A program made the translations under genes and the position numbers. From Oscillospiraceae bacterium (GTDB lineage: Bacteria; Bacillota_A; Clostridia; Oscillospirales; Oscillospiraceae): DNA of 6,834 nucleotides. Positions 1-5,262 of this stretch are shown piece by piece. The notes beneath the pieces were generated by a model. That model did no database searches and was not told the origin of the DNA. It saw nothing but the letters and a program-made list of their open reading frames with translations. Positions within the stretch are counted from its first letter, which is position 1. The number at the start of each line of letters is the position of its first letter. The DNA lies in the NCBI GenBank assembly GCA_017411665.1, contig JAFQPT010000142.1, positions 1-6,834 of the forward strand. Direction: 5' to 3'.

Positions 1-356
1 AATGCTTTACAGGGGACATCCCCACCTTTGACAAAACCGACGCTGACCGCATCACCGAAGAGCATCTGCTGGGAAACTGGGTGCAGACCCTGCCCGAGCC
101 CATTCGCACCGAATGGACAGCGCTGTTTGCGGAAATGGAAGAACGCAAGACCTTGGAAGCAAAGCTCTACAAATCCATGGACAGTCTGGAAGCGCTGATT
201 TCCCACAACGAATCCGCACTTTCCACATGGGCCGACCACGAATATGATTTGAACATGGTATACGGATACGATAAGGTCGCGTTTTCCCCCTATCTGACTG
301 CACTGCGAGACGAAATCAAGGCGGATACCGTACTGAAAATTGAAACCGAACGATAA
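1..356 (+). CDS. HD-domain phosphohydrolase, YfbR/HDDC2-like (3' part only)
   Basis: The reading frame enters from the left edge (first full codon at position 3) and runs 117 codons to a TAA at 354-356, so the true start and the N-terminal HD motif lie outside the window. The visible part begins CFTGDIPTFDK, which resembles the segment after the second metal-binding motif in YfbR/HDDC2-type HD hydrolases (typically FTGDIP). The segment KSMDSLEALISHNES carries the C-terminal Asp (codon 180-182) that completes the H...HD...D metal site in this family, followed by a tail (TWADHEYDLNMVYG) seen in clostridial members. Family members dephosphorylate nucleotides such as 5'-deoxynucleoside monophosphates in the cytoplasm; the substrate here cannot be read from the sequence. 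A GTG at 81 is in frame but is internal to the domain, so it is not taken as the start. Family assignment is by recognition of these motifs only. Confidence 0.75.
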   Translation, partial: CFTGDIPTFDKTDADRITEEHLLGNWVQTLPEPIRTEWTALFAEMEERKTLEAKLYKSMDSLEALISHNESALSTWADHEYDLNMVYGYDKVAFSPYLTALRDEIKADTVLKIETER

Positions 357-365
357 ACTCAAATA

Positions 366-439
366 AAGAAACAACAGGTATGGCAGTTTGCCATACCTGT
401 TGTTTCTTCTGTCAGCCGCCAGACAGACGGCAGTTTTTT
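366..439. terminator. Shared bidirectional terminator between convergent genes
   Basis: A perfect 20-bp inverted repeat (366-385 pairing with 389-408) with a 3-nt GTT loop lies ten bases after the HD gene stop and 40 bases from the stop of the convergent flavoenzyme gene. The outer part of the stem is A-rich on the left and T-rich on the right, so each strand ends its hairpin in a U-rich run. Just to the right, GCCG (415-418) can pair with CGGC (428-431), followed by AG and six T at 434-439. This may be a second, weaker terminator for rightward transcription. The arrangement fits two converging transcripts sharing one stop signal. Confidence 0.88.
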
Positions 440-447
440 ATGCTGAA

Positions 448-2484
448 TTAAATTTCTCGTGCCAGCTCAGCCGCTTCGCGAATCGCATCCAATGCGAAGC
501 GAGGCTTCTTGGCATCGCCGATGATGTGGCAGGGAATCTTCATCCACTGGGCTGCCTGCACCAAATCGTCATAGTAATGAGGCACACTGCCCACTGCGGC
601 AATGATGGTGTCTGCTTCCACCTCAATGTCCTCTTCCCGCACGATGACGGTTTCCTTGGTGCGGCGGTTGGTTTTCTTTTCAATGACATGGGCATAGACT
701 TTATTGTAGTCCAGCTTGGTGACCCATGCATTGGTGATGACCTTGATTTCGGGGTGCGCTTCCAGGAAGTTCTGCACATAGATTTCACGGCCGTGGGACA
801 GCCCTTCCCCCAGCTTGGACAAACCGCCGACGATGGTGGTGTCGAAGCCGCGGAAATTCAAATGTTCCATAACCTCAATGCTGATGATGCCGCCGCCAAT
901 GATGACACACTTGCCCATGGGCTTGCGGTTGCCCGTGAGAATGTCGGCATAGTTGATGGCATAGCTGCCGCCGGGTACATTCAAATCTCGGGCCATACCG
1001 CCTGTGGCAATAATCAGCTCATCGGGCTTCAAATCATGCAGCAAAGCGGGAGTAACGGGGGTATTCATCCGAATCTCCACACCTGCCTGCTTGATTTGGC
1101 GAATCATATAATCAACAGTCAGCGCAAAGTCTTCCTTATCGGGAGCCAGACCTGCCAGACGGAACTGTCCGCCCAATACGTCGCTCTTTTCGCACAAAAT
1201 GACCTTGTGGCCGCGGTTTGCCAGCGTAGCTGCGGCTTCCATGCCGCCTACACCGCCGCCTACAACGAGGACGGTTTTGGGATGCTCGGTCTGCTTCAGC
1301 TCAAATTCCCGCTCTCTGCCCACTGCGGGGTTGCGCAGACAGGAAATATGTCTTGCTTCGGGGATGTGATAAGCCTGAGAGCAGGCTTGGTCGCAGCCGA
1401 TGCAGTAGCAGATATCGTCGAAGCGGCCTTCTCTGCATTTCTGCACGATATATGGGTCGGCAATATGCGCATGCCCCCATGCCACGAAGTCGGCACCCTG
1501 TGCCAGTGCAACGTTGGCCAGCTCGGGACGGCCCAGACGGCCAACCGCCATAACGGGCATCTCCACATGCTGCTTCAGATACAGGGCATTGTCCTTGTTG
1601 AAGCCGAAGGGCAGACCCATGTTGGGTACTTCGTAAATATTGCCTCTTCCGAAGTTGCCGCGGGAAACGTCCAGCACGTCAACGCCCAGTTCTTTTGCCT
1701 TCTTGCAGAAGACGACCATATCATCAATGGTCAGACCGTTAAAGTTGCCGTCTGCGTCATAAGTATAGTCATCCTGTGCCACGATGCGCATAAACAGAGG
1801 CTTTTCCGCAGGCCAGTTTTTGCGGGTCTCCTCGATGCACATGAGGGGGAACTTCATGCAGTTTTCAAAGCTGCCGCCATACTCATCGGTACGGGTATTG
1901 AAGTGCGGAGACAGGAACTGATGCAGCAGATAGTTGTGGCCGCAGTGAATTTCAATGGCATCAAAGCCGCTTTGCGCCGCTCTGCGGGCTGCCGCGCCGA
2001 ATGCCGCTGCGATATCGGGCAGCTCCTCGGCGGGGATGGCCTTCCATCTGCCGCCCAGCTTATCAATGGGGCTCATAATGCGCAGCTTGGAGGTGTCCGC
2101 ATGGCCGTTCATAACACCTTCCGCAGCTTCGAAAATCTGAATCCCGATTTTTCCGCCGACTGCGTGAACAGCCTCAACCAGCTCAGTCAGACCGGGAATG
2201 AATTTGTCATCGGAAATGCCCAGAGCAAAGCCCTGGGTGGATTCGGGCCAGACTGCTGCACACTCTGCAAAAATCAGACCCGCGCCGCCTTTGGCACGCT
2301 CAACATAGTAATCAATCATGCGCTGTGTGACCATGGAATCCTCGTAGGTCATGAGGGTACCCATGGAGGGCATGATGATGCGGTTTTCGAAAGTCAGACC
2401 GCGAATGGTAATCGGTTGAAAAATGTGGTTACATTCCAAACGGAACACCGCCCCTTCGTTCAGTTTACATTTAACTAATTCCAT
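448..2484 (-). CDS. NADH:flavin oxidoreductase / 2,4-dienoyl-CoA reductase family flavoenzyme (FMN + 4Fe-4S + FAD)
   Basis: The 678-residue product has the full three-part layout of E. coli FadH, clostridial enoate reductases and BaiCD/BaiH. Residues about 20-345 form an Old-Yellow-Enzyme-type TIM barrel: FQPITIRGLTFENRI near the N-terminus, then HNYLLHQFLSP and TRTDEYGGSFEN at 183-208. A [4Fe-4S] site follows with Cys361, 364, 368 and 382 (CX2CX3CX13C). Residues about 403-678 are a pyridine-nucleotide-disulfide reductase-like half with VLVVGGGVGGMEAA (405-418), IIATGG (491-496) and a second dinucleotide fold VIIGGGIISIE (527-537). Family members pass electrons from NAD(P)H through FAD and Fe-S to FMN and reduce activated C=C bonds of acyl-CoAs, enoates or bile-acid intermediates in the cytoplasm; the substrate here is unknown. 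Several family positions are altered: FEAAEG in place of the usual HxGR loop, ENCMKF for ENRxRF, WGHAHIADP for GRxxIADP. It is a single gene with its own promoter region. ATG 2484 lacks a clear ribosome site; TTG 2439, 11 nt after AAGGGG, is an alternative start closer to the family N-terminus. Confidence 0.93.
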   Translation of the reverse strand: MELVKCKLNEGAVFRLECNHIFQPITIRGLTFENRIIMPSMGTLMTYEDSMVTQRMIDYYVERAKGGAGLIFAECAAVWPESTQGFALGISDDKFIPGLTELVEAVHAVGGKIGIQIFEAAEGVMNGHADTSKLRIMSPIDKLGGRWKAIPAEELPDIAAAFGAAARRAAQSGFDAIEIHCGHNYLLHQFLSPHFNTRTDEYGGSFENCMKFPLMCIEETRKNWPAEKPLFMRIVAQDDYTYDADGNFNGLTIDDMVVFCKKAKELGVDVLDVSRGNFGRGNIYEVPNMGLPFGFNKDNALYLKQHVEMPVMAVGRLGRPELANVALAQGADFVAWGHAHIADPYIVQKCREGRFDDICYCIGCDQACSQAYHIPEARHISCLRNPAVGREREFELKQTEHPKTVLVVGGGVGGMEAAATLANRGHKVILCEKSDVLGGQFRLAGLAPDKEDFALTVDYMIRQIKQAGVEIRMNTPVTPALLHDLKPDELIIATGGMARDLNVPGGSYAINYADILTGNRKPMGKCVIIGGGIISIEVMEHLNFRGFDTTIVGGLSKLGEGLSHGREIYVQNFLEAHPEIKVITNAWVTKLDYNKVYAHVIEKKTNRRTKETVIVREEDIEVEADTIIAAVGSVPHYYDDLVQAAQWMKIPCHIIGDAKKPRFALDAIREAAELAREI

Positions 2485-2511
2485 ATTAGCACCGTATAGC
2501 AGGCTGATTCA

Positions 2512-2538
2512 ATGATATTTTTTGAAAAAGACTGACAA
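2512..2538 (-). promoter_or_regulatory. Candidate promoter for the flavoenzyme gene
   Basis: Read on the minus strand, TTGTCA (2533-2538) and TATCAT (2512-2517) are separated by 15 bp, placing a transcription start about 20 bases before ATG 2484. The boxes are reasonable matches to sigma-A consensus but the spacer is shorter than the optimal 17, so this is only the best candidate in the short divergent gap. Confidence 0.3.
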
Positions 2539-2566
2539 AAACAAGGAGATTCTTTGACAATCTCTC

Positions 2567-2595
2567 TTGAGAAAAATTTCGTATCATGATATAGT
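2567..2595 (+). promoter_or_regulatory. Sigma-A promoter with extended -10 for the glycosidase operon
   Basis: TTGAGA (2567-2572) is followed after exactly 17 bp by TATAGT (2590-2595), and the bases directly before the -10 are TGA, an extended -10 (TGn) element. A start near 2602 leaves a leader of about 45 nt before ATG 2648. A second -35-like TTGACA lies at 2554-2559, but no well-spaced -10 matches it. Confidence 0.65.
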
Positions 2596-2633
2596 CATTC
2601 TATCTGTAAAATTGTAAAAAAACGGAACATTTT

Positions 2634-2639
2634 GGAGAG
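2634..2639 (+). promoter_or_regulatory. Ribosome binding site that fixes the start at ATG 2648
   Basis: GGAGAG sits 8 nt before ATG 2648 but only 2 nt before the in-frame TTG at 2642. The spacing selects the ATG, making the product 374 residues and removing two spurious N-terminal residues. Confidence 0.8.
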
Positions 2640-2647
2640 AATTGGAA

Positions 2648-3772
2648 ATGAACGAAACCCAAACCACCGTAGTGGCTCCCGAAGCGGAAGCAGTGCAGTC
2701 CCCCGTTGTGGATATGGATGCCGCTGTGCAGCAGGCGGAAGAAATCGCCGGCGGAGCACCTGCGGAGAAAAAAGATAATAAAGTAAAAACCGTTCTGGTC
2801 AGAACGGCAGTAACTCTGCTGACCACCCTTGTGCTGCTGGTAGTGGCTGTTTACGGCGCAGGCTTTATTCTGGTCAAGGGCCCTTCCGACCAGATGAGCG
2901 ATCTCTTTGTCATGACCATGCGTGAGACCAGCGCCATGAAGTGGGTGGCGAATCTGTACCTGTCTGCAGAAGAAATCGAGGCCATGGAAACCGCAGGGGA
3001 CGATGAGTCCATTGCGGAAATGGACGCAACGCTGGTACAAATCGGTGAAGGCGCCGACTCCTACGGTCTGGTGGATGAGGACGGCGACGGCATCATTGTA
3101 GAAACCGTCAAGGGTTCCGGCTATGTAGGCTATATGATGATTGTTCTGGATCCCAGCCGACTGATGATGGGTACTCCCAAAAAGTTCGGCTATGCCGGTC
3201 TGACTGTGGAAAAAATGGTAGAGACCTATGACTGCGTGGCAGGTGTCAACGGCGGCGGCTTTGAAGACCCCAACGGCGCAGGCAAGGGCGGTATCCCCAA
3301 GGGCATGATCGTGCTCAATGGCGAACCCGATTACTGCATTGAAGGCAGAACCTATGAATTTGTGGGCTTTGACGACCGGTATGTGCTTCACACAGGCAAG
3401 ATGACCCCCGAAGATGTGCGGGAAAAGAACATTCAGTTCGGCTGCAGCTTCGGCCCCGTACTGCTGGTCAACGGCGAGGAAACCTCCATTGAAATCTTCT
3501 CCGGCGTCAACCCCCGTACTGCCATCGGTCAGCGTGCCGACGGCGCAGTACTGCTGCTGGTTGTAGACGGCAGACAGGCCTATTCTCTGGGTGCGACTTA
3601 CGAAGACCTTGCCCAGATTATGCTGGACTACGGCGCAGTCAATGCCTGCAATCTGGACGGCGGCTCCTCCACGGTTATGTGGTATAACGATGGTTATGTA
3701 AACCAGTGCATGACCTTCGTGGGTATTCGTCCCATCCCCACCGGATTCCTGGTAAAGAAGCTGGAGGGTTAA
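2648..3772 (+). CDS. Membrane-anchored phosphodiester glycosidase (NAGPA-domain protein)
   Basis: The 374-residue protein starts with an acidic cytoplasmic segment (1-40) and a short basic stretch (KKDNKVK), then one transmembrane helix at about 48-76 with no obvious cleavage site, so it should be a signal-anchored protein with its catalytic domain outside. The NAGPA domain (Pfam PF09992 type; mammalian uncovering enzyme family) covers about 130-370. Hallmarks are GYMMIVLDPSRL (161-172), AGVNGGGF (198-205), NPRTAIGQ (288-295), LLVVDGR (303-309) and ACNLDGGSSTVM (333-344), with the conserved NPRTAIG and NLDGGSS blocks complete. Family members remove a sugar from a sugar-phosphodiester; bacterial ones are often placed in exopolysaccharide or envelope-polymer contexts. 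The natural substrate here is not evident. It is the first gene of a two-gene operon; its last codons contain the ribosome site of the next gene, 3 nt downstream, so the two are probably translated together. The product is about the usual size for clostridial homologues and looks intact. Confidence 0.9.
   Translation: MNETQTTVVAPEAEAVQSPVVDMDAAVQQAEEIAGGAPAEKKDNKVKTVLVRTAVTLLTTLVLLVVAVYGAGFILVKGPSDQMSDLFVMTMRETSAMKWVANLYLSAEEIEAMETAGDDESIAEMDATLVQIGEGADSYGLVDEDGDGIIVETVKGSGYVGYMMIVLDPSRLMMGTPKKFGYAGLTVEKMVETYDCVAGVNGGGFEDPNGAGKGGIPKGMIVLNGEPDYCIEGRTYEFVGFDDRYVLHTGKMTPEDVREKNIQFGCSFGPVLLVNGEETSIEIFSGVNPRTAIGQRADGAVLLLVVDGRQAYSLGATYEDLAQIMLDYGAVNACNLDGGSSTVMWYNDGYVNQCMTFVGIRPIPTGFLVKKLEG
3763..3768 (+). 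promoter_or_regulatory. Ribosome binding site inside the end of the glycosidase gene
   Basis: GGAGGG overlaps the last codons of the glycosidase gene, 7 nt before ATG 3776. It supports translational coupling and fixes the start of the second operon gene. Confidence 0.85.
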
Positions 3773-3775
3773 GAC

Positions 3776-4810
3776 ATGAGCAAGTTTAAAAAGGGATTTA
3801 CGATTTATGTATGCATTCTGCTGGTACTGATTCTGGGTCTGTGGTTTGCAGCCTGGAACTATGCCGCAGCATATGAACTGGCTCAGCCCAAGGGTGCAAT
3901 CAACGCATATGTGGAACACACGCTGAAGCAGGAGCTGGCAGAAGAGCTAGCAGACTACAGCGAAAAGCAGGCCAATGCATATCAGACCGCAGAGGAAGTT
4001 TCCGCAGTTTTGACAGAAAAGCTGCTCAACCAAGACTGGACTTTCCGCAAGAGCAAGGACTACACCTCCGCTGCACCTGTATATACCCTGTACTGCGGGG
4101 AAACACCTATGGGCACCGCACATCTGAAGCAGGGTGAAGCAGGGCTGCTGGATTTCGGTCTGATTCCCTGGGAAGTACAGCCCGTAGAGGCTGACCTGTC
4201 GCAGATGGAAAAGACTGTCACCATTGTGGCTCCTGCCGACTGCAAGGTCACGCTCAACGGCGCATCCGTCGGAGAAGCGGAAGAGACCGCAGCCTTTTAT
4301 CCCGCATTTTCTCAGTACGAAACCACCATCAAAAAGCCGATGGACCTGCTGGTATACCGTGTGGAAGGCATCTGTGTGGATAATATTCAGGTAGATTGCG
4401 GCGGATTGCGTCTGGTGGAAGTGGAAGAGCCCTACACCTATTACGCAGTGGCAGAGCCCGATGAGCAGACTGTGACCACTTTGGAGGCGATGGCACCCGA
4501 TTTTGCACAGGCTTATCTGAAGTACACCTCCAACGCAGGTACCTATTATAATGTCAGCCGTCTGGTTGCGCCCGAAAGTGAGCTGCTGGCTCGACTGTAT
4601 AAGTCCAGAGACGGCATGAGCTGGGTACACTACACCACAGGCAGAATCATGAAGTATGAGGTTGGCGAAATCTCCTATTTCGGCAACGTGGCAACCTACG
4701 ATGTGGAATATGTGCTGAATTTGAAGAGCGGCGAAATGGCCGGCAACATGCACGTCATTTGCGTTCATGCGGATTACGGCTGGCGTGTAACCGACATCGA
4801 GCTGTTCTGA
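3776..4810 (+). CDS. Single-pass extracytoplasmic protein of unknown function, operon partner of the glycosidase
   Basis: The 344-residue protein begins MSKFKKG and has one hydrophobic helix at about 8-30, which reads as a signal anchor with the remainder outside the membrane. Three parts can be seen. Residues 40-145 are mostly helical and acidic, ending in a small beta region (VYTLYCGETPMGTAHL). Residues about 147-215 are beta-rich and contain VTLNGASVGE, resembling the PEGA-like or TcaA-type extracellular modules where a short beta repeat displays an NG turn. Residues about 230-344 (TLEAMAPDFAQAYLKYTSNAG... to YGWRVTDIELF) resemble an NTF2/SnoaL-like fold often found at the C-terminus of extracytoplasmic clostridial proteins. 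These are fold-level impressions, not family matches. There is no catalytic signature I recognise. Start choice is firm because of the GGAGGG site 7 nt upstream. The 3-nt gap to the glycosidase gene implies a joint role at the cell surface, for example as scaffold or ligand-binding partner. The gene is followed by a strong terminator. Confidence 0.88.
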   Translation: MSKFKKGFTIYVCILLVLILGLWFAAWNYAAAYELAQPKGAINAYVEHTLKQELAEELADYSEKQANAYQTAEEVSAVLTEKLLNQDWTFRKSKDYTSAAPVYTLYCGETPMGTAHLKQGEAGLLDFGLIPWEVQPVEADLSQMEKTVTIVAPADCKVTLNGASVGEAEETAAFYPAFSQYETTIKKPMDLLVYRVEGICVDNIQVDCGGLRLVEVEEPYTYYAVAEPDEQTVTTLEAMAPDFAQAYLKYTSNAGTYYNVSRLVAPESELLARLYKSRDGMSWVHYTTGRIMKYEVGEISYFGNVATYDVEYVLNLKSGEMAGNMHVICVHADYGWRVTDIELF

Positions 4811-4836
4811 TCGGATTTTCATCCACCGAATATTGA

Positions 4837-4877
4837 ATTAAAAAGCCGAACCGCAGCATGCAGTTCGGCTTTTTAAT
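4837..4877 (+). terminator. Intrinsic terminator of the glycosidase operon
   Basis: A perfect 15-bp stem pairs 4837-4851 with 4863-4877 around an 11-nt loop that can itself form three further base pairs. The GC core (GCCGAAC) is followed by five T within the distal arm. Because the proximal arm begins with A-rich sequence, it could also stop transcription arriving from the right. Confidence 0.9.
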
Positions 4878-4991
4878 CACTTCATTCTGTCATACACCGC
4901 GTCATCCCCCGTCATTTTTGTCTCATTGCCCAAATACCTTGCGTTTTTATATTCAACAGGAACAAAAATGTTGTTAATAGAAAAACAATGG
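4878..4991. other. AT-rich non-coding gap before the riboswitch promoter
   Basis: No plus-strand gene, ribosome site or strong hairpin is visible here. On the minus strand an open frame runs leftward to TGA at 4877-4879, abutting the operon terminator, but it has no credible start or ribosome site and overlaps the promoter and riboswitch at its other end. It may be a gene remnant or chance. The stretch is clearly richer in A+T than the flanking genes. Confidence 0.5.
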
Positions 4992-5020
4992 TTGCATTTG
5001 TACGTCTGTGGGACTATAAT
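4992..5020 (+). promoter_or_regulatory. Promoter of the riboswitch-symporter unit
   Basis: A perfect -10 box TATAAT (5015-5020) is preceded after exactly 17 bp by TTGCAT (4992-4997), which keeps the TTG core of the -35. Transcription should begin near 5027, giving a leader of about 235 nt that contains the complete aptamer and terminator. Confidence 0.75.
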
Positions 5021-5048
5021 CTGACTCAACAGAATAAAAACCGTTGAA

Positions 5049-5076
5049 ATATTCGGGATCAAACGAAACCGAATAT
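5049..5076 (+). other. Hairpin 5' of the glycine aptamer (ghost-aptamer-like)
   Basis: An 8-bp perfect stem (5049-5056 with 5069-5076) closes a 12-nt loop and ends 7 nt before the P1 helix of the aptamer. Singleton glycine riboswitches are known to carry a remnant ('ghost') helix in place of the missing second aptamer, and its position on the 5' side would match the class described with transport genes. That assignment is inference from position; only the stem itself is seen. Confidence 0.5.
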
Positions 5077-5083
5077 GGAGGAA

Positions 5084-5164
5084 CTCTGGAGAATCCCGCT
5101 CCGAGCGGGTGCCGAAGGTGCAAGGCTGCAAACGCAGCCGAATCTCTCAGGCGAAAGGACAGAG
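5084..5164 (+). promoter_or_regulatory. Glycine riboswitch, single aptamer
   Basis: The sequence carries the conserved glycine-aptamer core: GCCGAAGGTGCAA at 5111-5123 and AATCTCTCAGGCGAAAGGAC from 5141. P1 forms between CTCTG (5084-5088) and CAGAG (5160-5164). P2 uses GAGA just after the 5' strand of P1 (5089-5092) and TCTC in the 5143-5148 block. Two hairpins branch inside: CCCGCT/AGCGGG with a 3-nt loop (5095-5109) and GGCTGC/GCAGCC with an AAAC loop (5124-5139). Only one aptamer is present, in contrast to the tandem arrangement upstream of gcvT operons. It lies in the leader of an AGCS-family symporter, a known target class for glycine riboswitches, and is followed by an intrinsic terminator as expression platform, so control is at the level of transcription elongation. 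The direction (ON or OFF) is not certain; see findings. Confidence 0.96.
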
Positions 5165-5207
5165 CAGACACATACAGGTATTCGATCTGTGCTGTGTCCT
5201 TTGGATC

Positions 5208-5247
5208 CGGAGTTGCCGTTTTGCGATGGCAGCTCTGTTATTTTTTT
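5208..5247 (+). terminator. Riboswitch-controlled intrinsic terminator (expression platform)
   Basis: CGGAGTTGCC (5208-5217) pairs with GGCAGCTCTG (5228-5237) as a 10-bp stem with two G-U pairs and a 10-nt loop. It is followed by TTA and a run of seven T (5241-5247). The T run ends immediately before the AGGAGG ribosome site, the classic position for a terminator that decides read-through into the gene. ACAGAGC from the 3' strand of P1 (5159-5165) is fully complementary to GCTCTGT (5232-5238) in the distal arm and can act as an antiterminator. Confidence 0.88.
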
Positions 5248-5253
5248 AGGAGG
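5248..5253 (+). promoter_or_regulatory. Ribosome binding site fixing the symporter start
   Basis: AGGAGG lies 9 nt before ATG 5263. The frame is open further upstream to 5044, but that extension runs through the riboswitch, so ATG 5263 is the start. Confidence 0.93.
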
Positions 5254-5262
5254 CGAAAGCAT

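Noticed and set aside
388..2478. A 696-codon open frame antisense to the flavoenzyme gene
   Set aside because: It is codon-register antisense to a clear enzyme gene. In that register only sense codons TTA, CTA and TCA create stops, and these are rare here. Its translation has no recognisable domain and it begins inside the terminator loop.
2554..2587. TTGACA (2554-2559) with TATCAT (2582-2587) as the operon promoter
   Set aside because: The spacer is 22 bp, too long for sigma-A; the overlapping TTGAGA/TATAGT pair has 17 bp and an extended -10.
2600..3919. A 439-codon minus-strand frame antisense to the glycosidase gene
   Set aside because: Same in-register shadow effect; it crosses the divergent promoter and the operon junction and shows no domain or ribosome site.
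3947..4822. A 291-codon minus-strand frame antisense to the second operon gene
   Set aside because: In-register shadow of a gene that has a good ribosome site and operon context; no protein signature.
5167..5198. Second glycine aptamer downstream of the first
   Set aside because: The segment forms a small hairpin but lacks the conserved CCGAAGG and CTCTCAGGC core, so it cannot be a ligand-binding aptamer.
5044..5262. 73-residue N-terminal extension of the symporter
   Set aside because: The frame is open by chance through the promoter-proximal leader and riboswitch. The family N-terminus and the AGGAGG site both place the start at 5263.
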